From the NCBI GenBank assembly GCA_942486035.1, contig CALNXK010000016.1, positions 2,572,501-2,636,500 on the forward strand: DNA of 64,000 nt, written 5' to 3'. The notes under the pieces were generated by a model, which worked only from the letters and a program-made list of their open reading frames with translations, did not search any database and was not told the origin of the DNA. Both the position numbers and the translations under genes were made by a program. The DNA comes from Porites lobata (taxonomy: Eukaryota > Cnidaria > Anthozoa > Scleractinia > Poritidae). Positions within the stretch are counted from its first letter, which is position 1. Each line of letters begins with the position of its first letter. Below are positions 50,001 to 61,653 of the stretch, piece after piece.

Positions 50001-53000
50001 CGGGAAAGCCCGCGGAAAGGACTAAACTCGACTTCCGGTGCCCAGTTTGCCGCACAGCCATTGGTCAGGACAGTTGTTTGATTTGTGCGTGCCATCGTCA
50101 ACTGACGTTCCCATTCTGTTGCTAAATTAGCCTAATACCATCAACTGACGTGATACAACTCACTTTGACTCTGAAGATGACTACTGCACAGATTGTCAAA
50201 ATGTCAGTCACTGTCAACAACAGTCCTATTCAGGACCACAATCATGAAATGACTCATGGTTTCAAACCTTTTACAGATTTAAAAAATTTTATTGTAGGTT
50301 CATCAACCTGTCAGCGCTGCTGAAATGGAGAGGAGGGTGGGGCTTTGTCTCTACAGTCAGGACAGTTCAGTAGCATTGATGGTTTATCGATGTTTCATTC
50401 CAGATCATTCAAAGCCAGATCGTTCTCTGAACATTTTATAGTTAGATTGCTCCACTGTTTCAGTGTAAAACTCAATGTGAAGTGCACTTTTTTGGCTTCT
50501 GAAGAATACACACAAGTAATGCCCTTGTTTCTGCTTGTGGCCTAAAGACTTGTGAAAAGTTCTGACTATATTGTGTAACAACCTGACTATTGAGTACCAC
50601 GATCTGGCTTGGAACAATCTGACGATGGAATGAAGTGAATGGATACCACAGTGACCATTGACCCTCTGTCTGGCACCATACTTATGAGCTTGGACAAACC
50701 GAAAAAGCTATCTTTCTTTAAATTAATAAAATATATATTTAACAGCTCCGTTATTTTCCAATTTTCTTTTAAAAAAATGAAAATGAAGCAAATAATCAAG
50801 CAAAATTATTTTTTTGTTATTCAGTGATTTTTGCCTGATAGTTTGTTCCAGCGTGGCTGGAAAACTGTTTCATTCTAAATTCAATACAGTTATAATCACC
50901 TTGTACCCTAAAAAGCCAAAAGTCAGAATTTCCAAATTTAATTTACAACTTGTGAAAACAAAAAACTTGTGTAAAACTAATGCTGGAAAGGTTTAATTTG
51001 ATTGTTTGTGCCCCAGTAGTTCATCCACAAAACCTAACTTAATTAATAACTACATTTCATAACTCCTTTATTGACTCTTACAGCTTTAAAAGGTTATAAC
51101 AATTAAGTAGATTGTTACCACTCTTGGTATTTTTACCTTTTTCAAGTGGTTGTTGTTCATCAGGTAATGCTAGAAATTGTTTCCATTCATCCTTAAGTTG
51201 GTCAATTTTGAGATAGGAGTTCACTTTCCTTGCATAATATCTGTAGGTCAAATTTACTTTGCTGCAGACAAAAATAATTAATATTTACTGATCGGAAACT
51301 ATGTGAGCCACTGATGAGAAGCAAATTATTATTGCATTTGCGGATCCTTCTTGATATTCTGAGTGGCCTAGAGTTTTGCCCCAGCTCGAACCTGAGAAAG
51401 GGTTATAATAAAATATCAAAATATTTTTCTCATTACTGTTAAGTGTTAACTTAAGGGGATGGTACGCCTGCCACCCTCACACATAATTATACATGAGTCT
51501 CACACCTACATACTACATTGATCTCTCGCATCAAGGACAATTTCTCATGCCTGACTCACAAATCTGGACATGATTGTTCTTTTTTGACTTTAACACATGA
51601 TTTAAATGAAAATTACTTTCAATTTCTTACTTTATCTCCTAACTGTATCACAACATGCTAAACTAGTGGCCTCTTCTTTGAAATAGCTTTGAAAGCACTC
51701 AAAGGTGGTTAGAATATCTGCAGACATTTTCAGCAATGTTTGGAAGTCATCAGAAAATCTTAGGAAAAGTCACTAGGCAATTTTTGGAAACTACATCATT
51801 ACAAGACAAAAATATCATGCATTTGAGTCAGAAAAAGTTGGCAGGTATTGGATGGTTAGAATATGGTTTCAACAGCACACAAGTTTGGAACCCCTTAGAA
51901 AAATACCCAAGTCTGTCTCTGTAAAGAAACTCAATCATGCTTGTTTACAATCACTTTGTTAGTCCGCTTTATTGAAACAAATAATTATTAGTAAATCCTC
52001 CTCTCTTTACACCATACATTTGTCACTGGGTTAGTGGGACAATATTTAAATATTAAATGCATTCCCTTTGGGTAATCACGTACTAACTTCCTTCTTAAGA
52101 CCAGTCTCTAATAACTTAACTGTGGCCGTTTGAATGCAAAACTGATTTGATACTGATCATTGTTGGGCCATTATTGATTTAATGTTGGAAACCCAAAGAC
52201 AAGACTGAGAAGTTTCAGTTATACAGTTGAACCTCTCTTTAATGGCCACCTTGGGGACAGAAGAAAGTGGCCATTGTTAAGAGGTGGCCGTTGTAGAGAG
52301 GTTTTAAACAAGAATCATTAAGTATGGATTTTTTGTCTGCCAGGACAAAAAAAGTGGCCATTGGTAGAGAGGTTGCTGTTAGCGGAGGTTCAACTGTACA
52401 CTTATTTCTTACCAGACATCTCCTTGTAACAGTTCATGCAAGGAATCATCAATATGACAAGACTGCCAAGGACTCTCCTTTGCTAAGAGCACAAATCTTT
52501 CAAGGTCTTTCTTGTAGACATCTACTTTAGTATAATACTTTCTAGATATAGTCAGCAAAGTATGGTGAATTTTTTGCTCCATAAGAAATCTGTCCCTGTA
52601 TGTTGTTGACCAATTTTCTCTTGGCACATTCTTCCAAAAATTCCATCTGAAAGTTACACAATGTGGAGATAAATAGAAATACATTAGTTTGCTTCTTAAT
52701 AAGATACACTTTGTCTTCAAGACACATAATTTGATTACTATGAATATCACTGAAGTAGTTTAGAAGTAAATCAATATCTAACATTAGTCCCGGGGAAAAA
52801 ATTTAACTAGTTCCAGAGGAACCAGTCATAAAGTGATTTGTTATACACCCCAAGAAGAGAAAATTGAGAATCAATGTGTTCAATTTATGAATCAAAGTTA
52901 AGCATAGTGAGGGATCCCCAGGGGAAGCGGTACTCAACAAATGTTGATACTGAGAGGCTCCACCACAAGATCCAACCCCTCACCCATTTTTAACAAAAAA

Positions 53001-54439
53001 GGTACCCCTTTTGTATACCTTCTATTAACAAATGGTACCCCCTTCACATACCCTTTTTAGAACTTTGCATCCCTTTAAACTGCTGTAAATGCACTGTCTT
53101 TTAAATAGGAATCAAACACAAAAATAGAACCTTTTCTCCACTTTATAAAGCCATAAAATTCATTTCTTAGTCCTTTTGGGCTCTTTCACAGACCCAAATG
53201 ACAGATTTCCCTACTCTTTTATATACTTCAACTAGTGAAATCCCTACCCTTTCATATACCTTAAGTCAAGCAGAGCCTCCCCGTATAGGCCATCATGGGG
53301 AGTACTGTCTTAAATTTATAGCATTTTCAATGCTGTGTTTATTCAAGGGCGATGTTTTTGCTGAACTGAACTTTGCAGACTTTGATCTATTGTTATTATT
53401 GCATAAATTGCTCTTCTCTTTTGTTTATAGCTTGGTGGGCGTGATATTTCACTGATTGCAAACATTTTTTCACTGACAATAATCACGGTTTTGTCATCAA
53501 ACCAGTTCTAACCAGTGGAACTGTTGCCTGGAAACCCTAGTGATGCCAATTGGGACGCTTCGCGATTTTGTTGCTAGGCGACTGCAGATACCAAATTGAT
53601 AGAAAGATTTATGAACAAAGCCAAATCACACTCTGCTTATGATGACGTCACACTGCTGACGTCAATTGAGACACCATTGCTAAGGAACTGCGGATACCAA
53701 ACCGATAGGAAGATTTATGACCAAAGCCAAATTGCACTCAGTGCTAATGATCCTCGCGCGTTCCATGTGCTTTGCGTGCAACAAAACTATAAATTTGCTT
53801 TCGCAAGGCGCTTAACGCCTCGCTTTGCTTGGAATCAGGTATAGTTTTTTCTCAAAAGGTAACACACACACCTACCCTCAAACTTCTACCCAAATTGACA
53901 AAATGTTCCAACGTCTGTCATCTACTTTTACTTTTCCCACTGGGAAAAACACATTTCAATGGAAATATTCAAGAGATAGAGTACTGTTGATACAGCTACC
54001 CGTCACCTCATCAATAGGAGATGGTGGGGGTAAGGTATGAAGTGGATATACTCCATTTTGCAAGCTTACAAGAAAATAAACACCCATGATCAGTCACACT
54101 TTAGATTATTAACATACGTTTAGATTCTCTCTCTGTTTGGGTCGTAAGAAAGGAATAGGCTGAAAACACGCACGAAAACTAGATTTAACCGAAAATTACC
54201 AAATTTTCAAGGCAGATAAGCTCGAAATATGTCCTTTACCTCAAAAGTGATTTCTTTTTCCACACTTCATTTCCCATTGCAATTCGATTCAACCTTCTAC
54301 AAACTTGGGCACAGCGACACAAATCTTGGTGATCAATAAAAGGATAAGACAACACCATATCAATCAGTTCATCAGCTAATGAAAGCAAACAGCTTTCGTC
54401 TTCTTCTAAGGGTCTCTTTTGACCTTTTTCTTCCTCCAT
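40951..54439 (-). CDS. FBXO21: F-box only protein 21, complete 13-exon gene
   Basis: Exons (minus): 54240-54439, 52413-52646, 51137-51261, 49426-49739, 48561-48647, 48179-48231, 47331-47481, 44927-44991, 44052-44166, 43550-43648, 42313-42380, 41895-42052 and 40951-41099. They sum to 1818 nt, 605 aa, with all phases matching; human FBXO21 is about 628 aa. The F-box is at residues 15-65 (LADELIDMVLSYPF ... CRRLNRIAMGNEVWKK). A transglutaminase-like/SirB1 region covers about 185-440 (QLQFKGNVNDYY, NRTGNPITLSVLFAGVARRL, VNFPSHFLLRW). A YccV-type domain is at about 482-580 (KVGMVMRHKLYNYGCVIYGW, QPFYNVLGDDGS). The C-terminus (YFKGFTGTRYIPN) is also family-like. FBXO21 is the substrate adaptor of an SCF ubiquitin ligase (targets in vertebrates include EID1). 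The ATG at 54439 is the first in frame. Confidence 0.95.
42703..42806. mobile_element. 104-bp MITE with 9-bp target duplication in FBXO21 intron 10
   Basis: The ends TAGGCTCGATTTCC and GGTAATCGAGCCTA pair. CGACGTGAC is duplicated exactly at 42694-42702 and 42807-42815. Mutator-like duplication size. GC-rich centre. Confidence 0.92.
45230..46560. repeat. 45-bp minisatellite in FBXO21 intron 7
   Basis: The unit cgcgctctgttcgatgtttg plus 25 bp (actgttacgttagacaatcttatag) repeats. It is near-perfect at 46275, 46320 and 46365 and diverged over about 1.3 kb. Because 45 is a multiple of three, both strands show long repeat-encoded open frames (for example 45333-45809, 46247-46447 and 46293-46511), which are not genes. 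It is interrupted at about 45955-46125 by a repeat with cgcctgc(c/t) ends and a purine-rich centre. Confidence 0.85.
46729..47053. mobile_element. MITE with CCCGGGGGGGCAC ends, 8-bp target duplication
   Basis: TCATAACC is duplicated at 46721-46728 and 47054-47061. The inside carries cctatcctagagtaaac-type repeats, and the ends are C/G homopolymer tracts. A second member lies at 62745-62999. Looser relatives with gtaccccc / agtaccccc blocks lie at about 52915-53300 and 54895-55285. Confidence 0.88.
47064..47133. mobile_element. Palindromic MITE, GTCTGCTACACAGCC family
   Basis: A near-perfect palindrome with centre cgtcacgcaacgttgcgtgacg; it pairs GTCTGCTACACAGCC with GGCTGTAGCAGAC. ATAACCTT flanks the left side and recurs shortly after the right end, a possible 8-bp duplication overlapping that of the previous element. 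Confidence 0.75.
47521..47567. mobile_element. 47-bp micro-MITE with 9-bp target duplication
   Basis: The ends TAGCCTGTGTA and TACACAGGCTA pair. TTTCACTCC is duplicated exactly at 47512-47520 and 47568-47576. It lies 40 bp upstream (in gene sense) of FBXO21 exon 7. The ends match those of the 238-bp element at 28143-28380, so it is probably an internally deleted relative. Confidence 0.85.
49796..50242. mobile_element. Foldback element with a second element nested inside
   Basis: The outer arms gtcctgaatgggactg ... gacagtgactgac pair with their complement at 50190-50242. The inner element 49963-50132 has ends GGCTGATTTAGCAACAG and CTGTTGCTAAATTAGCC and a 5-bp duplication TAATA (49958-49962 and 50133-50137). 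It lies in FBXO21 intron 3. Confidence 0.82.
52224..52396. mobile_element. Mariner-type MITE ending 16 bp from an FBXO21 splice donor
   Basis: The ends CAGTTGAACCTC and GAGGTTCAACTG pair and are flanked by TA. Internal gtggccattg motifs repeat. The right end lies 16 bp from the exon 2 border at 52413, so the element abuts the donor of FBXO21 exon 2. Confidence 0.85.
53565..53755. repeat. Tandem duplication of about 105 bp in FBXO21 intron 1
   Basis: Two diverged copies share gcggataccaaa-type, gatag(a/g)aagatttatga and caaagccaaat blocks. Not coding. Confidence 0.6.
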
Positions 54440-57400
54440 ATCCAACGATTACTTTCCCATCTGTGACTGTCAGCCTGTCAGCCATATATTTTTGTGGAAC
54501 CCAGACCCCCAACAAGGGAACTAGTTTCCACCCTCCTCCTTGCCCCTCTCCTATGCGAGCTCCTGTGTCCACTTCCCAACCTCATTTTTCGAACGCCGTT
54601 AACTTGAGTTACAAGTTATAAAACGAAAATCTCAGAAGTCTGCTTTATTTTACTTGAGGTTCAACTATGCTTCTCTAGAGACCTCCAGAGATCTGCACAG
54701 GAAGGTGCCATTTTCAGATTGAGTTGGGAGGGGGGGAAGGAAGGAATGGGGTAGGGGAACTCTATCAATATTTGGGCATGGGTAAGCTGCTGACGGTTTG
54801 AAACTCTGAACCTGTTTAGGACAAAAAAATCCTAAGATGCATAACCAGTCTGGTTTGAAAGCCATTTACTGGAAATTTCAATGGAGAAATTGCAGTGGGA
54901 GAGGTACTCCTGGGAATTCTTAGTGGGGGTGTGCCACCCTGACCCTATTTCAGACCAAAAAAAATATCATTTTCTTCACCCGTTTCGGACCTGACCTCTA
55001 ACATCCATACCCATTTTCAGACCTCACGTCTTGGCAGAAGTTATGGCATCATTACTCAGATTAGAGCACAACCAAAAAATTTCTTCAAATGCATTTGGAA
55101 TTCACTTATTTCTAGTTCTTTCCTATTCATTTGGAATTGAAACGATAAATACGTCCACAAAACCATACCCAATTCCAGACTAAAATGAGCAAAGTGTATA
55201 CCCCTTTTTCAGACCAAAAAAGCCCAAAAGCCATACCCTTTGGGCACATACCTATATTATATGACTTATATAAGAGTACCCCCCCACCAGCAAATTCACT
55301 CAGATCAGTTGTCATTGCTTTAATTTTGTATACTTCAAGCATCAAGTAAATCACAGGCACACCAATATATGGTCAGCAGTGTCGCTGAGTTTCAAGCAAC
55401 TGAAAGTAAAACAAAAACACAGAAGTAAATGCTGAAACCATATGGTAGTTTATCTCAATTCACCTTCCTTACCATATATTAACATTTTGGGATCACAAGG
55501 TGCAAACTTCTATGTTTCATGCAGCATTCTTCCCACTTCTTGAATAAAGCCGAGAGCAGGTGTCACGAAAGACAGTAAATGTTTGACACCACATGTCACA
55601 CGTGACGTCATCATGCCCCAAACAGTTCTGTTGGTCTGCCTGTGAGCAAACCAAATCAGTTGTGCAAGCAATACCCTGTTTGTTATCAAGACCGACTTGC
55701 GTGAAATTATATACCCTATTTAGGACCAGAGAGGACAAAAACCATACTCAGTCACACTCAGTCAAGTGGCACATCCCCATATGGGCCTTCAAGTGGAGTA
55801 TACCCAACAGGGGTAAAGAGGACTGTTATGCTTCAAAGTGCAGTTGAAACTCCACAAGAGCACACTCATATAATGGGCTATAAATGGAAAAAAGCTGTTT
55901 TTTCTCTCTAATAAAATGCAACACAAATGCAGGCACCATGTATTTTTCGCATTAACCAAGAGTTAACCTGGTACCTAGTTTCCATGGTTTCTGCCAAGAA
56001 CCCTGACCCGCCTTTTGGCGACCAACGACAAAGACCAGAAACAGCTTGCAAAAGTTTTAGACTCTTGCTGTTACGCAAGTTCAAGTAACCTCTTGCTGCT
56101 ACACAAGCTCAAGTAACAATTGATTTCTTACCCAGTTACGTTTCTTAACCCTTTACACCCCATTATTAGAGTGTTGGAAAGCACTATCCATCAGATAAAT
56201 CACTTTTTAGTGGATAAGCATTATGGAGAACAATAATAATTATTGCCTGTTTCACTGGATTGTTATCCACTTTCATTCAACTGGGTCCAGGTTTCTCAAA
56301 ATACAATATGCCGCTAGCTTGTCAGGAAAACTGTGAGTGATGAGATAACCTAGGGTATTTATTATTTAAGAGGGAAACCCAGAAATTCCAAATGAAACCT
56401 CAAATGGTATGTGCCATTCCGTTTACTTCAGCTGTTCAGTTGATTTGGATATACTTTGTAGTGGGCAGTTCTCTGGTGAGAAATATCAACCGTCTCTTCC
56501 CACACTCCTACAAGTAGTTAAGATGAAGAGACAGATGACATTTCAGACCAGCTATTCTCCCACCATGTCAAATTTTAATAGTAATACACAAGATGTCCAC
56601 CCGGGTGGTTTGAGTGAATGGTAAGCACCCCTAGTGGGCTGCCATCAACACTTTTGTGAGGTGGACAATGATGAAAACCCTGCACACACAATCACCCAAA
56701 CAAAGAAAACAACAGACAGAAAATGTTCATCTGAAGAAAACTTTTAATGGTAATCAAGAATTTAGTTTTTAATGCAAAAGTAAGCTTGACTTGTCTTTTT
56801 GCCTTCAATTACTTATCTGCACAAAATCCAAGGCCATGGTGCTCCTGAAGTGAAAAGGTTAGTAAAAACAAATTCCCAAGGGGGGCATTTCCTTGAAAAA
56901 GGACTAGCTGGAAGGGTACTTATCCTAACCTTCAGGGTGACGCATGCAAGGGCAATGGGGAATGCAGGAGTGACTGGAAACCAATTGGGAAGCAAACCTC
57001 AGCCTTAAATTGCAAGTTAAAAGAAAAGTCTAGGAAAGGTACCATCATGGAAATTTCATCAAGACTGAATTGTCATACCACAATGATGTTAACCTCCACA
57101 CTACAGTGCTTTGTGAGAACCCTAATTGAAAGAAAGTGATTGTTTTCCTCCTGACTTTCCTCCAAAAATGTTGAAACCAGTTAACATCCAAATCCTTTGC
57201 ATGTGACAGAGATCCAAAATTTTGACTCCTGATAGTTTCCATTGTTCTGTCCCAAAACTGTACTGGAGGTGATCTCCAGATCCTATCCTAATCCGTGATC
57301 CCTGACACTGACATGAGAGGATCCGGTTTCCTCCAGACAGCGTTAGATCTGTCATAGGATTATAAAGAAGTTAACTTGTCAATACACTTGCACAAGACTT

Positions 57401-58218
57401 TTCATCAACTCTTCTTATCCCACCCTAAAAGCTGTGCCTTTGCTGGCAGGCTACTTATGACCCTCTAAGCAAAATTACCCTTAAGAAAATTAATACTGTT
57501 GAACTTTCGGGCACATCCATCTCTCATATCCAACAGGTTAGTCAAAACAGCTAACTAAAAATAATCACACGACTAAACTTGAGCTACAACTCTCCTATGA
57601 TGAACTCTCATGTTCTTTTGGTGGTCTTTAGTGACACTTTTCTTCTGAGATGATTTGTCACTAAGATCTTACAGAAACCATCCAGAGAAATCTGCTGAAC
57701 TGCTTTATTCTTGCATTAAAGTACAGATTTATCCTAAGATACCAAAAGTGAAAATAAAATGAAACAAACTAGTTGGTCTCTACATTTAAATGAATCATTT
57801 ATAACTCTCCTACTTGAAATTCAGCACTTCGCTTATTTGGGTGGATTTAAAAAGTGGCACATTTTTTCATGGAGCATTGTATTTTTGAAGAGAAGCCATG
57901 CATACCATGTCCGAAGAAAATGTCCTATGTCCAATTGTTCCTACTGTTTCCATATGTCATTGTTTCCTTATCCAGTTTGTGATATCCTTAGCAAGACTAG
58001 TGCAGAAACATCTACAGACAGTTGTTTTGTTTCCTAGCTTTCCTTTCCATAATCACAAATTGCTTGTGCCACCCTGAAAATGACATCATGGAAGAGTAAA
58101 AAAGGCACATGACCACAAAATTAATATAAACAATAAAATGCTACAAGCAACTACTTTTCTGTGCTTCAAAGCCAAAAAAAGAGAGAAAAATACATAAAAG
58201 GAAAAACACTGGCAATGT
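54440..58218. other. Intergenic region between FBXO21 and SRSF1
   Basis: Both genes are minus, so this holds the FBXO21 promoter on the left and the SRSF1 3'UTR on the right; a minus-strand AATAAA lies at 57704-57709. 54895-55285 and 55690-55820 are decayed gtacccc/agtaccccc repeats with cagaccaaaa motifs. No further gene was recognised; the open frames of 60-92 aa show no domain. Confidence 0.5.
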
Positions 58219-59537
58219 TTATGAACGTGAGCGAGAACGTGATCTGGAACGCCTTGGAGAAGCAGATCTCTTTCTCTTTGGTGACCTTGAAGGGGACTTG
58301 GATTTCTTTGGTGAATATGATCGACGTGGACTGCGGGAGCGGGATCTCCTTTTCGGAGTTCTACTTCTTGAACGTGATCGACTTCGGCTTGGAGATCTAC
58401 CTCCACCTCCACCACTACCACCACCACCGTGGCTCCTACTGTCTGCCTTGACACGAATGAATGCAACTTCACCCTAAAAGGATTAAAGAAAGGTATAATA
58501 TATTAAAATAGTCACTTTCACAAAATCCTTGTTGTCACATTGATCGAGCAAAAGAGTAATCTAATGGAATTGCATACCTCATGCGAACGGAACTTGGAAT
58601 CATCAAGATGCTTCAGGGCATATTTCATGTCGTCATAATGAGAATACTCCACAATACCAGTGCCATCTTTGAAGACATCAGTAAACTGAACGTCACCAGC
58701 ATCCCGCATGTGGTCCTTGAGATCTTGCCAACTACCAGTAGGAGGCAGTCCAGATACCAAGACACGGTACTCAGAGCGACGTGGAGGAGGGCCCCTTCCA
58801 TATCCGCCGCCGCCGCCACCACCACCACCGCCACCACCAAATCCTCCTCCACCACCACCCGACCTACCCCCACGTCCACCACGAGGAAACTCCACTCTAA
58901 TTCTTTGACCATCAAATTCATATCCATCCCTTCCTCTTACTGCATCTTCAGCATCCCTACAGAGACGAAAACGATTAATAAATCAATAGCTTTTTTCTCA
59001 ACATTATCGTTCATAAATTATTAATAAGCTTACCTTCACTTCGACAGTCATAAAATTTACATCTTTGCGAGTCTTTTTTCTGAACAGGGTGAAAAGCGCC
59101 AATTGACCAATTTCACCGGAAAGAAAAAATTGAGCGAATTTCCGAAAGACTCGTTTTGAGGGAAAATCGGAACATTAAATAGCCACACGTTATTAACAAA
59201 GCCTTCTCGATCTCAACGTCACAAATGAAATCGAAACCCGAACTCCTTGAAGTCTAGAAAACCTACCATCCAAGCTATTCAAAAGGATATCGTGCAAAGT
59301 ATTTCAAAGGGTTCAAAAGAAATACATCACATATTTATGTGCGTACCTTGGATCCTGAAATTCAACAAAGGCAAACGGAGTGCCGCCAGTACCATAACGC
59401 GGTAGTTTCAAGTCAACGTCAGCAATATCGCCGTACTTGTAAAAAATATCTTCCAAATCTCTCTCATCTATATTGGAAGGTAAATTACCTACGTATACCC
59501 TCCTGTTGTTGTTGTTACTTCGATTCATGGACGTCAT
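58219..59537 (-). CDS. SRSF1: Serine/arginine-rich splicing factor 1 (SF2/ASF)
   Basis: Three exons, 59347-59537, 58578-58956 and 58219-58473, phases consistent, 274 aa (human 248). RRM1 has RNP2 VYVGNLP at residues 14-20 and RNP1-type PFAFVEF. A glycine-rich linker (residues about 93-130) includes twelve glycines in a row and is longer than the human one. The pseudo-RRM2 carries the invariant SWQDLKDHMRDAGDV. The RS domain begins at about residue 210 with RSPSRSRSRSRSRTPKRR. The protein selects splice sites and enhancers and shuttles to the cytoplasm. The start at 59537 (MTSMNRSNNNNRR) is the first ATG upstream of RRM1. It is divergent from the LC8 gene. A poison exon, known in vertebrate SRSF1, was not found. 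Confidence 0.96.
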
Positions 59538-60635
59538 GACGTTGTATTCTGCTCAAACAGTAGCGCGTTCTCAAAGAAAAAGATAGCTGCGACGCGTAAA
59601 ATTTTAAAGATGGCTGACCACGAGTTTCAACAAAGCTGTTAACGGGGCGTCCGTTTGGTAAAACAGGGACTTTTGCGCATCAATGATTTATAGCTCGCGA
59701 AGATTTGTGGGTTGATATAGGCTGGTGAAATATTAACTAGAATTATCCAATCATATTCTACTCTTAGACGACTGCATCCTATCAGTTGAACGGAAGTAAA
59801 TACTCCCCTCAGATCTTCAGGTTGTCAAAACCAGACGGAACAAACAAACTTTCCGAATTTTCCGCGTGGAGGGGGAACTTACAGCTCTGTTCATACAGAT
59901 TGTCCCAGTAAATAGAAGTAAAGGTTAGTAAATGTCGGCTCTTACAATGTAAGGATAGTTTCTACACTTAAGATTCTGTTAGATAGTTTTTTAATCTTTA
60001 AGTGTATTTTATAAGTGAGCTAATGAAATTAAAACTTGCTTACACATTTCTTCTCAGGAGTAAAAATAAAACAGGCTTATGAAATACCTTACACAGCCTG
60101 TCAACAGATTGCTCTTGCATAGATCTTTGTATTCACCACATTTTACAACAAAATCCTTTGAAAATGTGGACATGTTGATGGTTGCTATGGAAACAGTTAA
60201 AGGTTTTTATCCACTGATCTACTTTTTAAGGTGCGTACTAAAATCCAAATGCGGATTTTAGTCTAAAAAGGGACGTTTTGTTTCTTTACCAAATTCCAAA
60301 AAATGTAGCTGGATTATTTGGATCACTATCCAGCTGAACTGGATAATTCGGATACAAGACCCAAAGCGTTTCTTTGCTACAGATCCGAAAAGAGTGACTA
60401 CTGCCAGCGGTAACTGGAAACAATTTTAATACTTACACCAGCTGTTTGACTGCACTGCTCATCTTTACAGCCGCTTTTTGAACCCAAGGCATGGATTAAG
60501 CAATCAATTTTATCCGTTTTTCTGGGGGGTAGAATTGTAATGCCAACAGGGTGTGCATTGTTGTAGTTCATTACAGGAAAACTGCTACACAACTTTGCTG
60601 GCGCATCCTTCAAGAAATTACTTTTCCAGTACGTA

Positions 60636-60873
60636 CTGTAAAATTCCGAAAATAAGCCCTGGGGCTTATATTTTTCAAAGGTCGATCCTTTTTGAGGGGC
60701 TTATATTTGGAGGGGCTTATCTATGGAGGGAAATTTGGGTCTCAAAATCGATTGGGCTAGCGTTATAGTTGGACGTAAATTTTCCGTTTTTGCTTTTGAT
60801 TTAACGGAGGGTTTTTTACGTTACCAGTTTGAGGGGCTTATATTTGGAGGGGCTTATTTTCCGAATTTTACGG
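60636..60873. mobile_element. Foldback MITE, TACCGTAAAATTCCG family (copy 1)
   Basis: The ends (TACTGTAAAATTCCGAAAAT and its near complement) carry attttcggaa/ggggctta motifs on both arms and are flanked by TA at 60634-60635 and 60874-60875. ggaggggcttat repeats occur inside. Tc1/mariner-type target site. Confidence 0.85.
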
Positions 60874-61224
60874 TATCTTATTCTAAATGTTGTCTTCATT
60901 TGGCCCATCGAAGGCAGTTTCCATGAACTAATTGCCTAGAATACAATGAAAGATCAGCAATCTTGCAATACTGTCAGCAGCTGTGTTATTCTTTTGCGGG
61001 GTTACCATTGTTCTTGTGAATCGTTTCTATGTAAAAGAATGAATAATAATCCTTTTTTGGATACATTGTTTCTTTTCTTAAAAAAAAAAAATCGCAATGA
61101 ACTGGATTTTTGATCTGATTTTGGATTTTAGTGAAAAAACACACCCTTAGTGTGTGTCTTTATTCTATGCGTGAATGATTAATATTATGTAAAGAAAAGC
61201 AAGATGAAGTTATGCTCAATCTTT

Positions 61225-61362
61225 TGTGTAACTGTTGTAGTTAATTTTTTGCCTCAGGTAATTTTTATTTTTCTTCTGTTTCAACTTCATTAGCAATCAT
61301 TACCATACCCAAAAACAAAATAGAAACAAAAATTACCTGAGATAAAAAATTAACTACAATAT
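61225..61362. mobile_element. Hairpin directly upstream of the LC8 coding exon
   Basis: The left arm TTGTAGTTAATTTTTTGCCT and further cag gtaatttttatttt pairs with the right arm aaaattacctgag ... ttaactacaa. It ends about 22 bp before the start codon, within the splice acceptor region. Probably a MITE; no target duplication is certain. Confidence 0.7.
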
Positions 61363-61383
61363 ATCTCCACCCATATTGTTCAG

Positions 61384-61653
61384 ATGAGTGACAGAAAAGC
61401 AGTAATAAAAAATGCAGACATGTCAGAAGATATTCAGCAAGATGCAGTGGAGGTTGCTACACAAGCCATGGAAAAGTTTAACATCGAGAAGGACATAGCA
61501 GCCTATGTGAAGAAAGAATTTGACAAAAAATACAACCCAACATGGCACTGTATTGTGGGAAGAAACTTTGGTTCATATGTGACACATGAAACCAAGCATT
61601 TCATCTACTTCTATCTTGGACAAGTTGCTGTTCTACTGTTTAAATCTGGTTAA
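61384..61653 (+). CDS. DYNLL: Dynein light chain LC8-type
   Basis: A single coding exon of 89 aa, the exact family length. It is LC8 from end to end: MSDRKAVIKNADMSEDIQQD, IEKDIAAYVKKEFDKKYNPT, WHCIVGRNFGSYVTHETKHF and FYLGQVAVLLFKSG. LC8 is a homodimeric hub that binds TQT-type motifs in dynein intermediate chain and many other partners, in cytosol and cilia. Whether it corresponds to DYNLL1 or DYNLL2 cannot be said, since that split is vertebrate. The start codon lies immediately after a splice acceptor. AATAAA occurs at 61918-61923. Confidence 0.98.
   Translation: MSDRKAVIKNADMSEDIQQDAVEVATQAMEKFNIEKDIAAYVKKEFDKKYNPTWHCIVGRNFGSYVTHETKHFIYFYLGQVAVLLFKSG

Larger units (their letters stand above)
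59538..61383. promoter_or_regulatory. Divergent promoter of SRSF1 and the LC8 gene, plus LC8 5' intron
   Basis: A YY1-like AAGATGGCTGACC lies at 59608-59620. A likely LC8 5'UTR exon ends at about 59922 (gaagtaaag|gttagt). The LC8 start follows an acceptor directly (attgttcag|ATG), so the intron would be 59923-61383. The intron contains the TA-flanked MITE at 60636-60873 and the hairpin at 61225-61362. Confidence 0.5.

Noticed and set aside
58581..59024. 147-aa plus-strand open frame rich in threonine and a proline-rich 66-aa frame
   Set aside because: Antisense to the SRSF1 glycine linker and pseudo-RRM.
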